This document shows positions 1 to 8,151 of a DNA stretch of 64,000 nucleotides, in pieces. The position numbers and the translations under genes were made by a program. Source of the DNA: Sphingomonas pruni NBRC 15498 (lineage in GTDB: Bacteria; Pseudomonadota; Alphaproteobacteria; Sphingomonadales; Sphingomonadaceae); NCBI RefSeq assembly GCF_001598455.1, contig NZ_BCYZ01000002.1, positions 124,001-188,000 of the forward strand, in the 5' to 3' direction. Below the pieces are notes generated by a model. It was given only the letters and a program-made list of their open reading frames with translations, searched no databases and was not told where the DNA came from. The number at the start of each line of letters is the position of its first letter. The first letter of the stretch is position 1.

Positions 1-564
1 GGCGTGGTCAATGAGGGCGGTACCGGCGGCCGCGCGCGGCTCAACATTCCCGGGGTTTCGCTGGGGGCCAAAACCGGCACCGCGCAGGTCCGGCGCATCA
101 CCATGGCCGAGCGCGCGGGCGGCGTCCGCTCGAACGCCTCGCTGCCGTTCAAGATGCGCGACCACGCTCTGTTCATCTGCTTCGCGCCGGTCGAGAACCC
201 GAAGTACGCCGCCGCGATCGTGCTCGAACATGGCGGCCATACCGTCACCAACCTCGACACGCCGGGGATCGGGCGCGACATCATCACTTATCTGCTCGAC
301 CGCGACCGCGCGCTGAAGTCGCTGGCGGAGGTCGAACCGACCTGGGGCGGCGACATCGCCACGCGCATGGCGGCCGAAACCGCCGCCTACAAGAGCCAGA
401 TATCGCTCGTGCAGGGCGCGCAGACCGAGACCGACGCCACCGCGGCGCCGACCGATGCGCCCGCGGTCGAGGCGGCGACCGATGCCGCCAATTCCTCCGC
501 CGCAGCGATTGCCAACACCGCGCAACCCGCCGAGGAAGGCTCTCGCGAGGCGACCAATGACTAA
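1..564 (+). CDS. mrdA: Penicillin-binding protein 2, C-terminal part (partial)
   Basis: This is the end of a class B penicillin-binding protein, the transpeptidase that cross-links peptidoglycan during cell elongation. The gene begins before the window, and 187 codons are visible. The KTG active-site triad appears as KTGTA at visible residues 24-28, followed by the strand-rich end of the transpeptidase fold (FAPVENPKYAAAIVLEHGG). The last ~60 residues are an Ala/Thr/Pro-rich tail outside the catalytic domain, typical of alphaproteobacterial PBP2. The stop codon overlaps the ATG of rodA (ATGACTAA), which is the classical mrdA-mrdB arrangement and supports PBP2 over PBP3. Confidence 0.9.
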   Translation, partial: GVVNEGGTGGRARLNIPGVSLGAKTGTAQVRRITMAERAGGVRSNASLPFKMRDHALFICFAPVENPKYAAAIVLEHGGHTVTNLDTPGIGRDIITYLLDRDRALKSLAEVEPTWGGDIATRMAAETAAYKSQISLVQGAQTETDATAAPTDAPAVEAATDAANSSAAAIANTAQPAEEGSREATND

Positions 565-1684
565 GGGATCCTCCGCCAATCTCGGCTTCGTGCCCGAGCC
601 GCTCGCGCAATTGCCATGGAAGATCATCCTGCTGGTCCTGGCGATCGGGTGTTTCGACCTGTTGGTGCTCTATTCGGCCGCAGGGGGGCATGTCCGTCCC
701 TGGGCTATGTCCCAGGGTGTCCGCTTCTTCGTCCTGCTCGGCGGCGCGATGGCCTTGTCGCGGGTACGCGAAAGCACCTGGAGCTCGATCAGCCTGCCGG
801 TCTACGGCGTCATCATCCTGATGCTGCTGGGCGTCGAAATCCTCGGCAAGGTCGCCGGCGGCGGCCAGCGCTGGCTGGAACTCGGAATCATCCGCCTGCA
901 GCCGTCCGAGCTGATGAAGCCGTTCATCGTGCTCGCCTGCGCGCGCTTCTACGAGATGCTGCCGCCGGCCGAGATCCGCAAGTTCGGCGCGATCTGGCCG
1001 CCCCTGGTGCTGATCGGCATCCCGGCCGCTTTGGTCATGCTCCAGCCCGACCTCGGTACCGCGCTGATGATCACCGCCGGCGGCGTCACGGTGATGTTCC
1101 TGGCCGGCGTTCCGCTGCGCCTGTTCATCGGCGGCGGACTGGCGGGCGCGATCCTGGCGCCCATCGCGTTCAACTTCGTGCTCCACGATTACCAACGCAA
1201 CCGCATCCTGATCTTCATGGATCCGGAAAGCGATCCGCTCGGTACCGGCTATCATATCAGCCAGTCGAAGATCGCGATCGGATCGGGCGGAATTTTCGGC
1301 AAGGGATTCTTGAACGGCACGCAAAGCCATCTCGATTACCTGCCCGAAGGCCATACCGATTTCGCGCTGGCGACGATGATGGAAGAATGGGGGCTGGTCG
1401 GCGGCGTGCTGCTGGTCGTCGCCTGGTTCACGATCATCTGGTGGGCGGTCAACGTGGCGCTCAAGTCCGAGGGGCGCTTTGCCCGGCTGACCGCCGCCGG
1501 TCTCGCCACGACCCTGTTCTTCTACGTCTCGATCAACATGGCGATGGTGATGGGCATGGCACCCGTGGTCGGCGTACCACTGCCGCTGATCAGCTTCGGC
1601 GGATCGTCGCAGCTGACGGTGCTGTTGTGCATCGGCATCCTGATGTCGCTCGATCGCCAGAACCGGCAACAGACCCGCTGGTAG
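557..1684 (+). CDS. rodA: Rod shape-determining protein RodA (SEDS glycosyltransferase)
   Basis: RodA is the membrane peptidoglycan polymerase that pairs with PBP2 in the elongasome. The ATG at 557 overlaps the mrdA stop and gives 375 residues, the normal family length; the frame stays open further upstream, but only inside mrdA. The protein is mostly hydrophobic, with about ten membrane segments. SEDS signatures include LQPSELMKPF, LQPDLGTALMI and the periplasmic LPEGHTDFAL, followed by the conserved PLISFGGSS near the C-terminus. Translation is probably coupled to mrdA. Confidence 0.95.
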   Translation: MTKGSSANLGFVPEPLAQLPWKIILLVLAIGCFDLLVLYSAAGGHVRPWAMSQGVRFFVLLGGAMALSRVRESTWSSISLPVYGVIILMLLGVEILGKVAGGGQRWLELGIIRLQPSELMKPFIVLACARFYEMLPPAEIRKFGAIWPPLVLIGIPAALVMLQPDLGTALMITAGGVTVMFLAGVPLRLFIGGGLAGAILAPIAFNFVLHDYQRNRILIFMDPESDPLGTGYHISQSKIAIGSGGIFGKGFLNGTQSHLDYLPEGHTDFALATMMEEWGLVGGVLLVVAWFTIIWWAVNVALKSEGRFARLTAAGLATTLFFYVSINMAMVMGMAPVVGVPLPLISFGGSSQLTVLLCIGILMSLDRQNRQQTRW

Positions 1685-1807
1685 CTGCCAAAGCGGACGC
1701 CAATTGCCGCGCCGCAAAAAAGGGGTTGCAAAGCACGCCCGCGATGGTAATTGCGCCCCTCCCCGCCCGGGGAGCCGCTCTAAACAGCGGCAGCCGCAAG
1801 CCGGCAT

Positions 1808-1880
<73 letters not shown>

Positions 1881-2109
1881 CCAATTTCCAGTAGAATAAC
1901 AACTCCTAGGACGGGACTGACTCTAAGCGAAACCCGCTCGACGCGGCGGTGCCGACGCACATTCAGAAGAGAAATATTCTCTCACGCCCCGCCTAGAAGA
2001 TGATATGCTTCCGAAACAGTTTTCGAACTGGCGTTGATGTGCGCGCCCGAACGGAGGGGGCCTCCGGTTCCGGGTGTTTCGCATCATCGGGTATGCGAAA
2101 GGCGGCCGA

Positions 2110-2562
2110 ATGCTCGAATTCACGATCAACGGTGAGAAGCATCAGGCCGACGTGCCGCCTGACATGCCGCTGCTATGGGTATTGCGCGACGTCCTGGGGA
2201 TGACCGGCACCAAGTTCGGCTGCGGCATCGCCCAATGCGGCGCCTGCACGGTCCATCTCGACGGGGTCGCGGTCCGCTCCTGCCAATTGCCCGCCGGGCG
2301 TGTCGGCGACCGGGCGATCACGACGATCGAGGGAGTCGGGAACACTCCGGCCGGCGCGAAGATCCAGAAGGCGTGGATCGACCTGGAGGTCATCCAGTGC
2401 GGCTATTGCCAGCCGGGACAGATCATGTCGGCGGCAGCCTTGCTGGCCAGCAATCCTGCGCCGGACGATTCCGATATCGATGCGGCGATGGCGGGCAATA
2501 TCTGCCGTTGCGGAACCTATGTGCGCATCCGCGAGGGGATCAAGCATGCCGCCCGTTCCTGA
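2110..2562 (+). CDS. iorA: Isoquinoline 1-oxidoreductase-type alpha subunit ([2Fe-2S] subunit)
   Basis: This is the small iron-sulfur subunit of a molybdenum hydroxylase of the xanthine oxidase family. It passes electrons from the Mo site to an acceptor. At 150 residues it matches the family. The plant-ferredoxin-type cluster ligands are C38, C43, C46 and C58 (CGIAQCGAC then C). The second cluster ligands are C97, C100, C132 and C134 (QCGYCQPGQ and NICRCGTY). The start at 2110 (MLEFTING) leaves out an upstream in-frame extension. Its end overlaps the start of the large subunit by 17 nt. The true substrate (N-heterocycle or aldehyde) cannot be read from sequence; the iorAB naming is by family. 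Confidence 0.88.
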   Translation: MLEFTINGEKHQADVPPDMPLLWVLRDVLGMTGTKFGCGIAQCGACTVHLDGVAVRSCQLPAGRVGDRAITTIEGVGNTPAGAKIQKAWIDLEVIQCGYCQPGQIMSAAALLASNPAPDDSDIDAAMAGNICRCGTYVRIREGIKHAARS

Positions 2563-4732
2563 GTCCGAAGGCCTGACGCGCCGGGCCGTCCTTTATGGCG
2601 GCGCCGTCACGGCCGGATTGATGATCGCGATCGACTTTCCTTGGGGCGCGGCGCGCGCGGCACCGGTGAGCAATCCCGAACCGGTCGCGACCGGGCAGCG
2701 GTTCAACGCTTATATCCATATCGCGCCCGATGACCGGATCACCTTCACCTTGCCCGCGGTCGAAATGGGCCAGGGCGTCTATACTTCGCAGGCGCAGTGC
2801 ATCGCCGACGAGCTGGACGTCGCGCTCGACAAGGTGATCGCCGCGCATGCGCCGCCGGACCAGGCCAATTACGGCAACCCGATCTTCGTCGTCCAGGCGA
2901 CCGGCGGCTCGACCACGACCATGGCGTGGAGCGGGCCGCTTCGCAAAGCCGGCGCCACCGCGCGCGCCATGCTGGTCGCCGCCGCCGCCGCGCGCTGGCA
3001 GGTCGATGCCGCGAGCCTGACCACCGAGAACGGCGTCATCGCGCATGCGCCGAGCGGCCGGTCGCTTCGCTATGGCGAGGTGGCCAATGCCGCCGCTAGC
3101 CTGAAACCGCCGACCGAGGTGACGCTTAAGGACCCTTCGCGATTCCGCCTGATCGGCAAGCCGGTGCATCGCATCGACACGCCCGACAAGGCGATCGGCA
3201 AGACCGTGTACGGCATCGACGTGATGCTGCCGGGGATGAGGTTCGCGACATTGCGGTCCTCGCCCGTGCTTGGTGGCAAAGTGGCCAAGGTGGATCAGGC
3301 GCCCGCGCTCGCCGTCCCCGGCGTCCGGCAGGTGGTGGTGCTCGACGATCTCGTCGCGGTGGTGGCGGACAATAGCTGGGCGGCGATGCAGGGCCTGAAC
3401 GCGCTCGCTATCGACTGGGCGCCGGGCGCCAATGCCGAGCTCGATCAGGCGCAGCTCTGGTCCGGCCTGGAAAAGGCATCGCAAGGCCAGGGCGCCGTCG
3501 CCAAGAAGGAAGGCGACGCCCTCGCGAAGCTCAAGCAGGGCACCGTCTTCGAGGAGAGCTACGAGCTGCCCTATCTCGCACATGCGCCGATGGAGATGAC
3601 CAACTGCACCGTGCATGTGCAGGGCGGCGCCTGCGAAGTCTGGACCGGCACGCAGGTCCCCGGCTTCGCGCAGACGGGCGCGGCCAAGGTTTTGGGCATC
3701 GCGCCCGAGAAGGTGACGGTCAACAACCATCTGATCGGTGGCGGATTCGGCCGCCGGCTCGAAGTCGACGGCGTGATCAAGGCGGTGCGGATCGCCGCGC
3801 ATGTCGACGGGCCGGTCAAGGTGATCTGGTCGCGCGAGGAGGATATCCGCCAGCAGCTCTACCGCCCGCTTTATCATGAGCGGTTGAAAGCTCGGGTAGA
3901 GGATGGGCGCATCACTGCCTGGCATCATCGCGTGACCGGCGGGTCGGTCATGGCGCACTGGCTCCCGCCCGCGTTCAACGACGGCATCGACTCGGACGCG
4001 GTCGATGGTGCGGCGGAAGTCCCTTATGCGGTCGGCGACCGGCTGGTCGAATATATCCGCCATGAAAGCGCGGTACCGGTGCAATTCCTGCGCGGCGTCG
4101 GCCCGAACGGGACCATCTTCGCGATGGAATGTTTCATCGATCTGATCGCGAACAAGACCGGGACCGATCCCCTCGCCTTCCGCCGCCGCCTGCTGGAGAA
4201 GAACCCGCGCGCCCTGGGTGCGTTGAACCTCGCGGCGGAAAAGGCTGGCTGGGGCACGGCGCCGCCGGCATCCCCGTTCGGTGCCCGGCGCGGACGCGGG
4301 ATCGCGCTGATGAACGCATTCGGCAGCTATCTCGCCGCGATCGCCGACGTCGCGGTGGCCGATCAGGGCGACGTCCGCGTCACCCGATTGGTGATCGCCG
4401 CGGATGCGGGGAAGATCGTCAATCCCAATATCTTCGAGGCGCAGATCCAGGGCGGCGCCACGTTCGGGCTGTCGGCCGTGCTGTTCGGCAAGATCACTTT
4501 TGCAGGGGGCCGCGTCGAACAGGGCAATTTCAACGACTATCGCGTCCTTCGCATCGACGAGATGCCGGCCATCGAAGTCCATATCGTGCCGAGCAATGAG
4601 AATTCGGGCGGGATCGGCGAGCCAGGCACCGTGGTCACGCAACCGGCCGTCGCCAACGCGGTCTTTGCGGCAACCGGCGTGCAGCTCAAACGCATGCCGA
4701 TCGATCGCGCGCTCATCGCGAAGGGAGCCTGA
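2546..4732 (+). CDS. iorB: Isoquinoline 1-oxidoreductase-type beta subunit (Mo-binding)
   Basis: This is the large molybdopterin-binding subunit (728 residues) of the hydroxylase. The start at 2546 overlaps the small subunit and gives a twin-arginine signal ([11 protein letters not shown]12-R13, then a hydrophobic stretch), so the complex is probably exported folded to the periplasm by Tat. That signal is characteristic of the IorB group and absent from cytosolic xanthine dehydrogenases. Conserved Mo-domain stretches include [19 protein letters not shown] and the C-terminal GGIGEPGTV, which holds the expected active-site Glu. The frame stays open well upstream, but that part lies over the small-subunit gene. 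The cytochrome gene follows after 2 nt. Confidence 0.88.
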   Translation: MPPVPESEGLTRRAVLYGGAVTAGLMIAIDFPWGAARAAPVSNPEPVATGQRFNAYIHIAPDDRITFTLPAVEMGQGVYTSQAQCIADELDVALDKVIAAHAPPDQANYGNPIFVVQATGGSTTTMAWSGPLRKAGATARAMLVAAAAARWQVDAASLTTENGVIAHAPSGRSLRYGEVANAAASLKPPTEVTLKDPSRFRLIGKPVHRIDTPDKAIGKTVYGIDVMLPGMRFATLRSSPVLGGKVAKVDQAPALAVPGVRQVVVLDDLVAVVADNSWAAMQGLNALAIDWAPGANAELDQAQLWSGLEKASQGQGAVAKKEGDALAKLKQGTVFEESYELPYLAHAPMEMTNCTVHVQGGACEVWTGTQVPGFAQTGAAKVLGIAPEKVTVNNHLIGGGFGRRLEVDGVIKAVRIAAHVDGPVKVIWSREEDIRQQLYRPLYHERLKARVEDGRITAWHHRVTGGSVMAHWLPPAFNDGIDSDAVDGAAEVPYAVGDRLVEYIRHESAVPVQFLRGVGPNGTIFAMECFIDLIANKTGTDPLAFRRRLLEKNPRALGALNLAAEKAGWGTAPPASPFGARRGRGIALMNAFGSYLAAIADVAVADQGDVRVTRLVIAADAGKIVNPNIFEAQIQGGATFGLSAVLFGKITFAGGRVEQGNFNDYRVLRIDEMPAIEVHIVPSNENSGGIGEPGTVVTQPAVANAVFAATGVQLKRMPIDRALIAKGA

Positions 4733-4734
4733 GG

Positions 4735-6060
4735 ATGCGCCGGACTCTCTTGCTGCTGGCGGGCGCGATCCTCGTCCTGATCGCTGCGATCATCGGACGG
4801 ATGGTATTCCAGCCCGGCCCCTATAGCTTTGCGGGTGGTACGGAGGTCGATCTCGCCAGCTACCCGAACGGTGCCGCGCTGACCGGCGTGCCGGCGGAAC
4901 TCGCATCGACCGATCCGCGCGCACGCGCCGAATACGTCACGCGCATGGCGGACTGCGAGGCCTGCCATACGGCGAAGGGCGGGAAGCCATTTGCCGGCGG
5001 CCGCCCCTTCGTCCTGCCGTTCGGGACGATCTACACCCCCAACATCACGCCCGATCCCGAGACCGGGATCGGCAAGTGGACCGATGCGCAATTCCTGAAG
5101 GCAGTGCACCAGGGCATCGCGCCGGACGGGACGCGCTTCTACCCCGCTTTTCCCTATGCTTCCTACACGATGCTGACCGACGCCGACGTCCTGGCGATCA
5201 AGTCCTATCTGTTCTCGCTGCCCCCGGTGAAGCAGGCGAACAAGTCAAACACGTTCGGCTTTCCCTTCAATCAGCGCTGGCTGATGGGCATCTGGTCGAG
5301 CTTCTTCAACAGTGACAGGCGCTTCCGCCCGATCCGCGAGCGCGATGCGGCCTGGAATCGCGGCGCCTATCTCGTCGAGGCCGCGGGCCATTGCGGCGAA
5401 TGCCACACGCCGCGCAACCTGATGCAGGCGATGGACCAGCACAACAAGTTCGCGGGCGGTCAGGCCGAAGGCTGGAACGCGTATAATATCACCGGCGACC
5501 GGACCAGCGGCATCGGCGGCTGGAGCGACGCCGAAATCGCGGCCTATCTATCGACCGGCCATGCGCCGGGCCGCGGCGTCGCGTCGGGGCCGATGAGCGA
5601 AGCGGTGGGATTGAGCCTGTCCAAGCTGACGCCATCCGATATCGCCGCGATCGTCACCTATCTGCGAACGGTGCCTGCTATCCGCAGCGACCGACTGCCG
5701 CAGCCCGCCGGCCCTGCCCCCGCCTCGCCCAAATTGGCGTCGATCGACAATCCCGTCGGCAAACGCATGTTCGAGGGCAATTGCGCCAGTTGCCATGCCT
5801 GGACGGGTGCAGGAGCGATCTTCGATGAGGCACGGCTGACCGGCGTCCGTTCGGTCAACGATCCCACCGCGGCAAACGTGGCGTCGATGATCCTCAACGG
5901 CGCGGGACAGCCGGGGACCGGGCGTCCCTATATGCCGAGCTTTGCCGCCGCATATTCGGACGCGGAAGTGGCGGCCGTTGCCAATTACGTGACCGCAAGG
6001 TTCGGCGCCAAGGGATCGAGCATCACCCCGAAGGAGGTCGCCGAGCTTCGCCGCAATTGA
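4735..6060 (+). CDS. Tri-haem c-type cytochrome, electron acceptor of the IorAB complex
   Basis: This 441-residue protein has an N-terminal hydrophobic anchor or signal (residues ~4-21) and three CXXCH haem sites: C74-H78, C220-H224 and C350-H354. The layout is that of the cytochrome subunit of membrane-bound alcohol and aldehyde dehydrogenases. Such cytochromes take electrons from the dehydrogenase and hand them to ubiquinone or a terminal oxidase. The start is 2 nt after the iorB stop, with GAGG just before it, so it is in the same operon. Periplasmic location fits the Tat signal on IorB. Confidence 0.9.
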   Translation: MRRTLLLLAGAILVLIAAIIGRMVFQPGPYSFAGGTEVDLASYPNGAALTGVPAELASTDPRARAEYVTRMADCEACHTAKGGKPFAGGRPFVLPFGTIYTPNITPDPETGIGKWTDAQFLKAVHQGIAPDGTRFYPAFPYASYTMLTDADVLAIKSYLFSLPPVKQANKSNTFGFPFNQRWLMGIWSSFFNSDRRFRPIRERDAAWNRGAYLVEAAGHCGECHTPRNLMQAMDQHNKFAGGQAEGWNAYNITGDRTSGIGGWSDAEIAAYLSTGHAPGRGVASGPMSEAVGLSLSKLTPSDIAAIVTYLRTVPAIRSDRLPQPAGPAPASPKLASIDNPVGKRMFEGNCASCHAWTGAGAIFDEARLTGVRSVNDPTAANVASMILNGAGQPGTGRPYMPSFAAAYSDAEVAAVANYVTARFGAKGSSITPKEVAELRRN

Positions 6061-6196
6061 CGGCGGCGAGGGGTGCCCCCCCTTGGAGACTTTTGGCGAT
6101 AGGCCCGCGCCGTCCCGGTAGCTGGCGCGAGGACGCTCTTCCCCCATGGCCGGATCTCAACGCCATTGGATAAGGCTTCATCGAGCTCTGAATGCG

Positions 6197-6988
6197 CTAG
6201 CGGGAGAGAACGAGCGGCACTTTGCTGTTCGACAACAATGACCGCGTGACGCCACCGAATAGTTCGGCGGCCCTGCCGTGCGTATAGCCGCCCATGACGA
6301 TATAATCGGCCCGGAATCGGGCGCTTGCGTCCAGGATGAGCTCGGCGATGTCGCGCGCGCCCCGATCAACAATCCTGACGGAGGCGGGGATTCCATGCCG
6401 CTGGAGATATGCGAGCAATGCGTCGCTCGCGATCCCGTGTGCGTCATCATCGACCATGACGACTTCGACCTCGGAGGCCAGCCGCAGCAGGGGGACCGCG
6501 GACCGGATCGCGGCAGCGGCAGCAGGCCTCCCGTCCCAGGCCACAAGTGCGCGCTCGAAGGCGAATCCTTCGGCATCCTCAGGCATGGCGACTATCGGGT
6601 TGTGCAGGTGCATCAGGACATTTGCCGTGACGTCGCGCATATCGGGCCAGATCGCGTCGTCGAGCCGCCGGTTGAGGACGATGAGATCGGCCAATCCTGC
6701 GGCGTCGATCACCGAGCTTGCCAGGCCGCCGGTACAGTCCAGCCAAGTCCACGCGACGCCTTGCCGTGTCAGCCACGATTGGACGACCTCGCGGTTGCGG
6801 TGCTCGCGGCGGCTTTCCTGCTCGAGCAACATGGCACCGGCGGCAAATTCGGTGCCGAACGTCGCCGGCAGTTTGGTCACGTCCAGACAGGTCAGGTGCC
6901 CGCCCAGGCGTCGCGCCAGATCAACCGCCGCTCGGAGCCGGGCGTCCTGGCCGGCGTCGTGATGGACCAACACCAGAATGTCCTTCAT
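6197..6988 (-). CDS. Universal stress protein (tandem Usp domains)
   Basis: This 263-residue protein consists of two Usp folds. The first begins MKDILVLVHHDAGQDARL, and the second (from ~residue 140) contains the DYIVMGGYTHGRAAELFGGV stretch near its end, a variant of the ATP-binding G-2X-G-9X-G(S/T) loop. ATG at 6988 is chosen because GGAGGA precedes it; the longer open frame upstream has no such site. It is clearly paralogous to the Usp gene at 32590 (same MK(D/N)IL start and HLTCLDV). A candidate operator at 7071-7084 lies 82 bp upstream. It probably acts in cytosolic stress or dormancy physiology; its ligand is unknown. Confidence 0.88.
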   Translation of the reverse strand: MKDILVLVHHDAGQDARLRAAVDLARRLGGHLTCLDVTKLPATFGTEFAAGAMLLEQESRREHRNREVVQSWLTRQGVAWTWLDCTGGLASSVIDAAGLADLIVLNRRLDDAIWPDMRDVTANVLMHLHNPIVAMPEDAEGFAFERALVAWDGRPAAAAAIRSAVPLLRLASEVEVVMVDDDAHGIASDALLAYLQRHGIPASVRIVDRGARDIAELILDASARFRADYIVMGGYTHGRAAELFGGVTRSLLSNSKVPLVLSR

Positions 6989-7070
6989 GTCTTCCTCCGG
7001 GATGAGCCGCCCTCTGCTCCTCTTGCACTCGAAGAGAGACAGTTGCGCGCTGGCCTGAAGGACACCATTC

Positions 7071-7084
7071 GTACATTTCCGTAC
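7071..7084 (-). promoter_or_regulatory. Candidate FixJ-type operator, copy 1
   Basis: GTACATTTCCGTAC is an inverted repeat with arms GTAC. It belongs to a loose GTA-N8-TAC family with a TTCC(C) core seen before several island genes. It lies upstream of the minus-strand Usp gene, in the gap it shares with the divergent oxidoreductase. Assignment to FixJ is inference from its distribution, not from a known site. Confidence 0.4.
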
Positions 7085-7201
7085 CGGCAGTGTCCGCGGT
7101 TTGAGCGGATGGTGATCGAGAGGCGCTGCCTGCGACCTTTTCGCTTCGAGGGCAGCTTTTCCGGCCGTCCGTCTGCACGCGGCCGGGAAAAAAACGCGGT
7201 C

Positions 7202-7215
7202 ATACGGGATATTGC
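7202..7215 (+). promoter_or_regulatory. Candidate FixJ-type operator, copy 2 (reverse orientation)
   Basis: ATACGGGATATTGC reads GCAATATCCCGTAT on the other strand. Its right half (TCCCGTAT) is identical to that of the site at 15980-15993. It lies 54 bp before the ATG of the flavodoxin-fold oxidoreductase gene. The left arm is poor, so this is a weaker member. Confidence 0.3.
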
Positions 7216-7269
7216 GAAGCTTCACGCCTTGCCCGCGATGTTACCTTGCCGGCGAAGTGGAGCAAGGAA

Positions 7270-8019
7270 ATGCAGGACGATCTGGTCGACCGGAAAGGCA
7301 CGCAGCCTGGGGCACCAACGCGCACCGCAGCCGAACCCGTCGAGGGCGGTTTTGCCGGTAGAACGGATCCCGACCGGGACATCCAGCATCTGATCGTCGT
7401 CGGCCATCCCTCGGCGGACAGCTTCTGCCATTCGATCGCGCACGCTTATGCCACCGCTGTCGCCGAATGTGGCCAGCGGTCGGTGACGCGCGACCTTTAT
7501 GCGATTGGCTTCGATCCGCTCTTGAAGGCCGAAGAGCGGCCGGACGCGGCCGAGTTTCACCTGTCGCCGGACGTCGAGACCGAGCTTTCGTTCGTTAGGA
7601 CAAGCCGCAGCATCACCCTGGTCTATCCCATCTGGTTCGGCATGCCGCCCGCTATCATCAAGGGATATGTCGACCGTGTGCTGGGTGCCGGGCTGAGTAT
7701 CAAGGCTGTCCACGGCAACAAGCAGCAAGAGGCTTTGTCCGGAAAGCAGTTTGTCCTGTTGACCACCTCCGGCGCATCTTTGCCATGGTTGGCCGAGAGG
7801 GGCCTCTGGTACAGTTTGCGCGAGGCGTTCGATTATTATCTCGAAGGGACGCTCGGCTTCGCAAGCTCCGAGCACGAGCATTTCGGCTCGATCGTGTCGC
7901 CACTTTCTCCCGACTATGCGGCCGAGTGCCTGACGCGTGCGGAAGAGCGGGCACGCATGATATGCAGCGTCCTGCACAATATCGCTCACCGCAAGCAGAT
8001 GGGCCGGTTGCGCAAATAG
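7270..8019 (+). CDS. Flavodoxin-fold NAD(P)H oxidoreductase
   Basis: This 249-residue protein is of the NAD(P)H dehydrogenase (quinone)/KefF-like family, which uses FMN or FAD to reduce quinones or similar compounds. The core starts at ~residue 40 with HLIVVGHPSADSFCHSIA, the phosphate-binding loop of Flavodoxin_2 proteins. The YPIWFGMPPAIIKGYVDRVL segment is the family's flavin-contacting signature. ATG 7270 was chosen over an in-frame TTG at 7246 because GGAG lies ~7 nt upstream. The ~35 residues before the core look disordered. Its head-to-head position with the Usp gene and between two operator-like sites suggests membership of the island regulon. Confidence 0.82.
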   Translation: MQDDLVDRKGTQPGAPTRTAAEPVEGGFAGRTDPDRDIQHLIVVGHPSADSFCHSIAHAYATAVAECGQRSVTRDLYAIGFDPLLKAEERPDAAEFHLSPDVETELSFVRTSRSITLVYPIWFGMPPAIIKGYVDRVLGAGLSIKAVHGNKQQEALSGKQFVLLTTSGASLPWLAERGLWYSLREAFDYYLEGTLGFASSEHEHFGSIVSPLSPDYAAECLTRAEERARMICSVLHNIAHRKQMGRLRK

Positions 8020-8151
8020 GCCATCGCCGGGCGACGGTAGCTTGACGAATTCGACCGCCACGATCGACGCGCCAAGCCCGAACATGCCGCCGATCACGAG
8101 AGGCTGGATCATGGATCTTCAATCCCGGCATTTGCTCACCTGCAAGCACCG

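Noticed and set aside
284..1807. Long minus-strand open frame opposite the mrdA end and rodA
   Set aside because: Arg/Gln/Asp-rich translation without any domain, opposite well-supported genes; a usual effect of high GC.
2540..4642. 700-codon minus-strand frame opposite iorB
   Set aside because: Antisense shadow; no known motif and the plus-strand gene has intact family signatures.
8020..8112. Hydrophobic minus-strand start (MIQPLVIGGMFGLGASIVAV) between the oxidoreductase and the ATPase genes
   Set aside because: It looks like a membrane helix, but the frame soon runs antisense through the oxidoreductase gene, lacks a ribosome site and stays unsupported.
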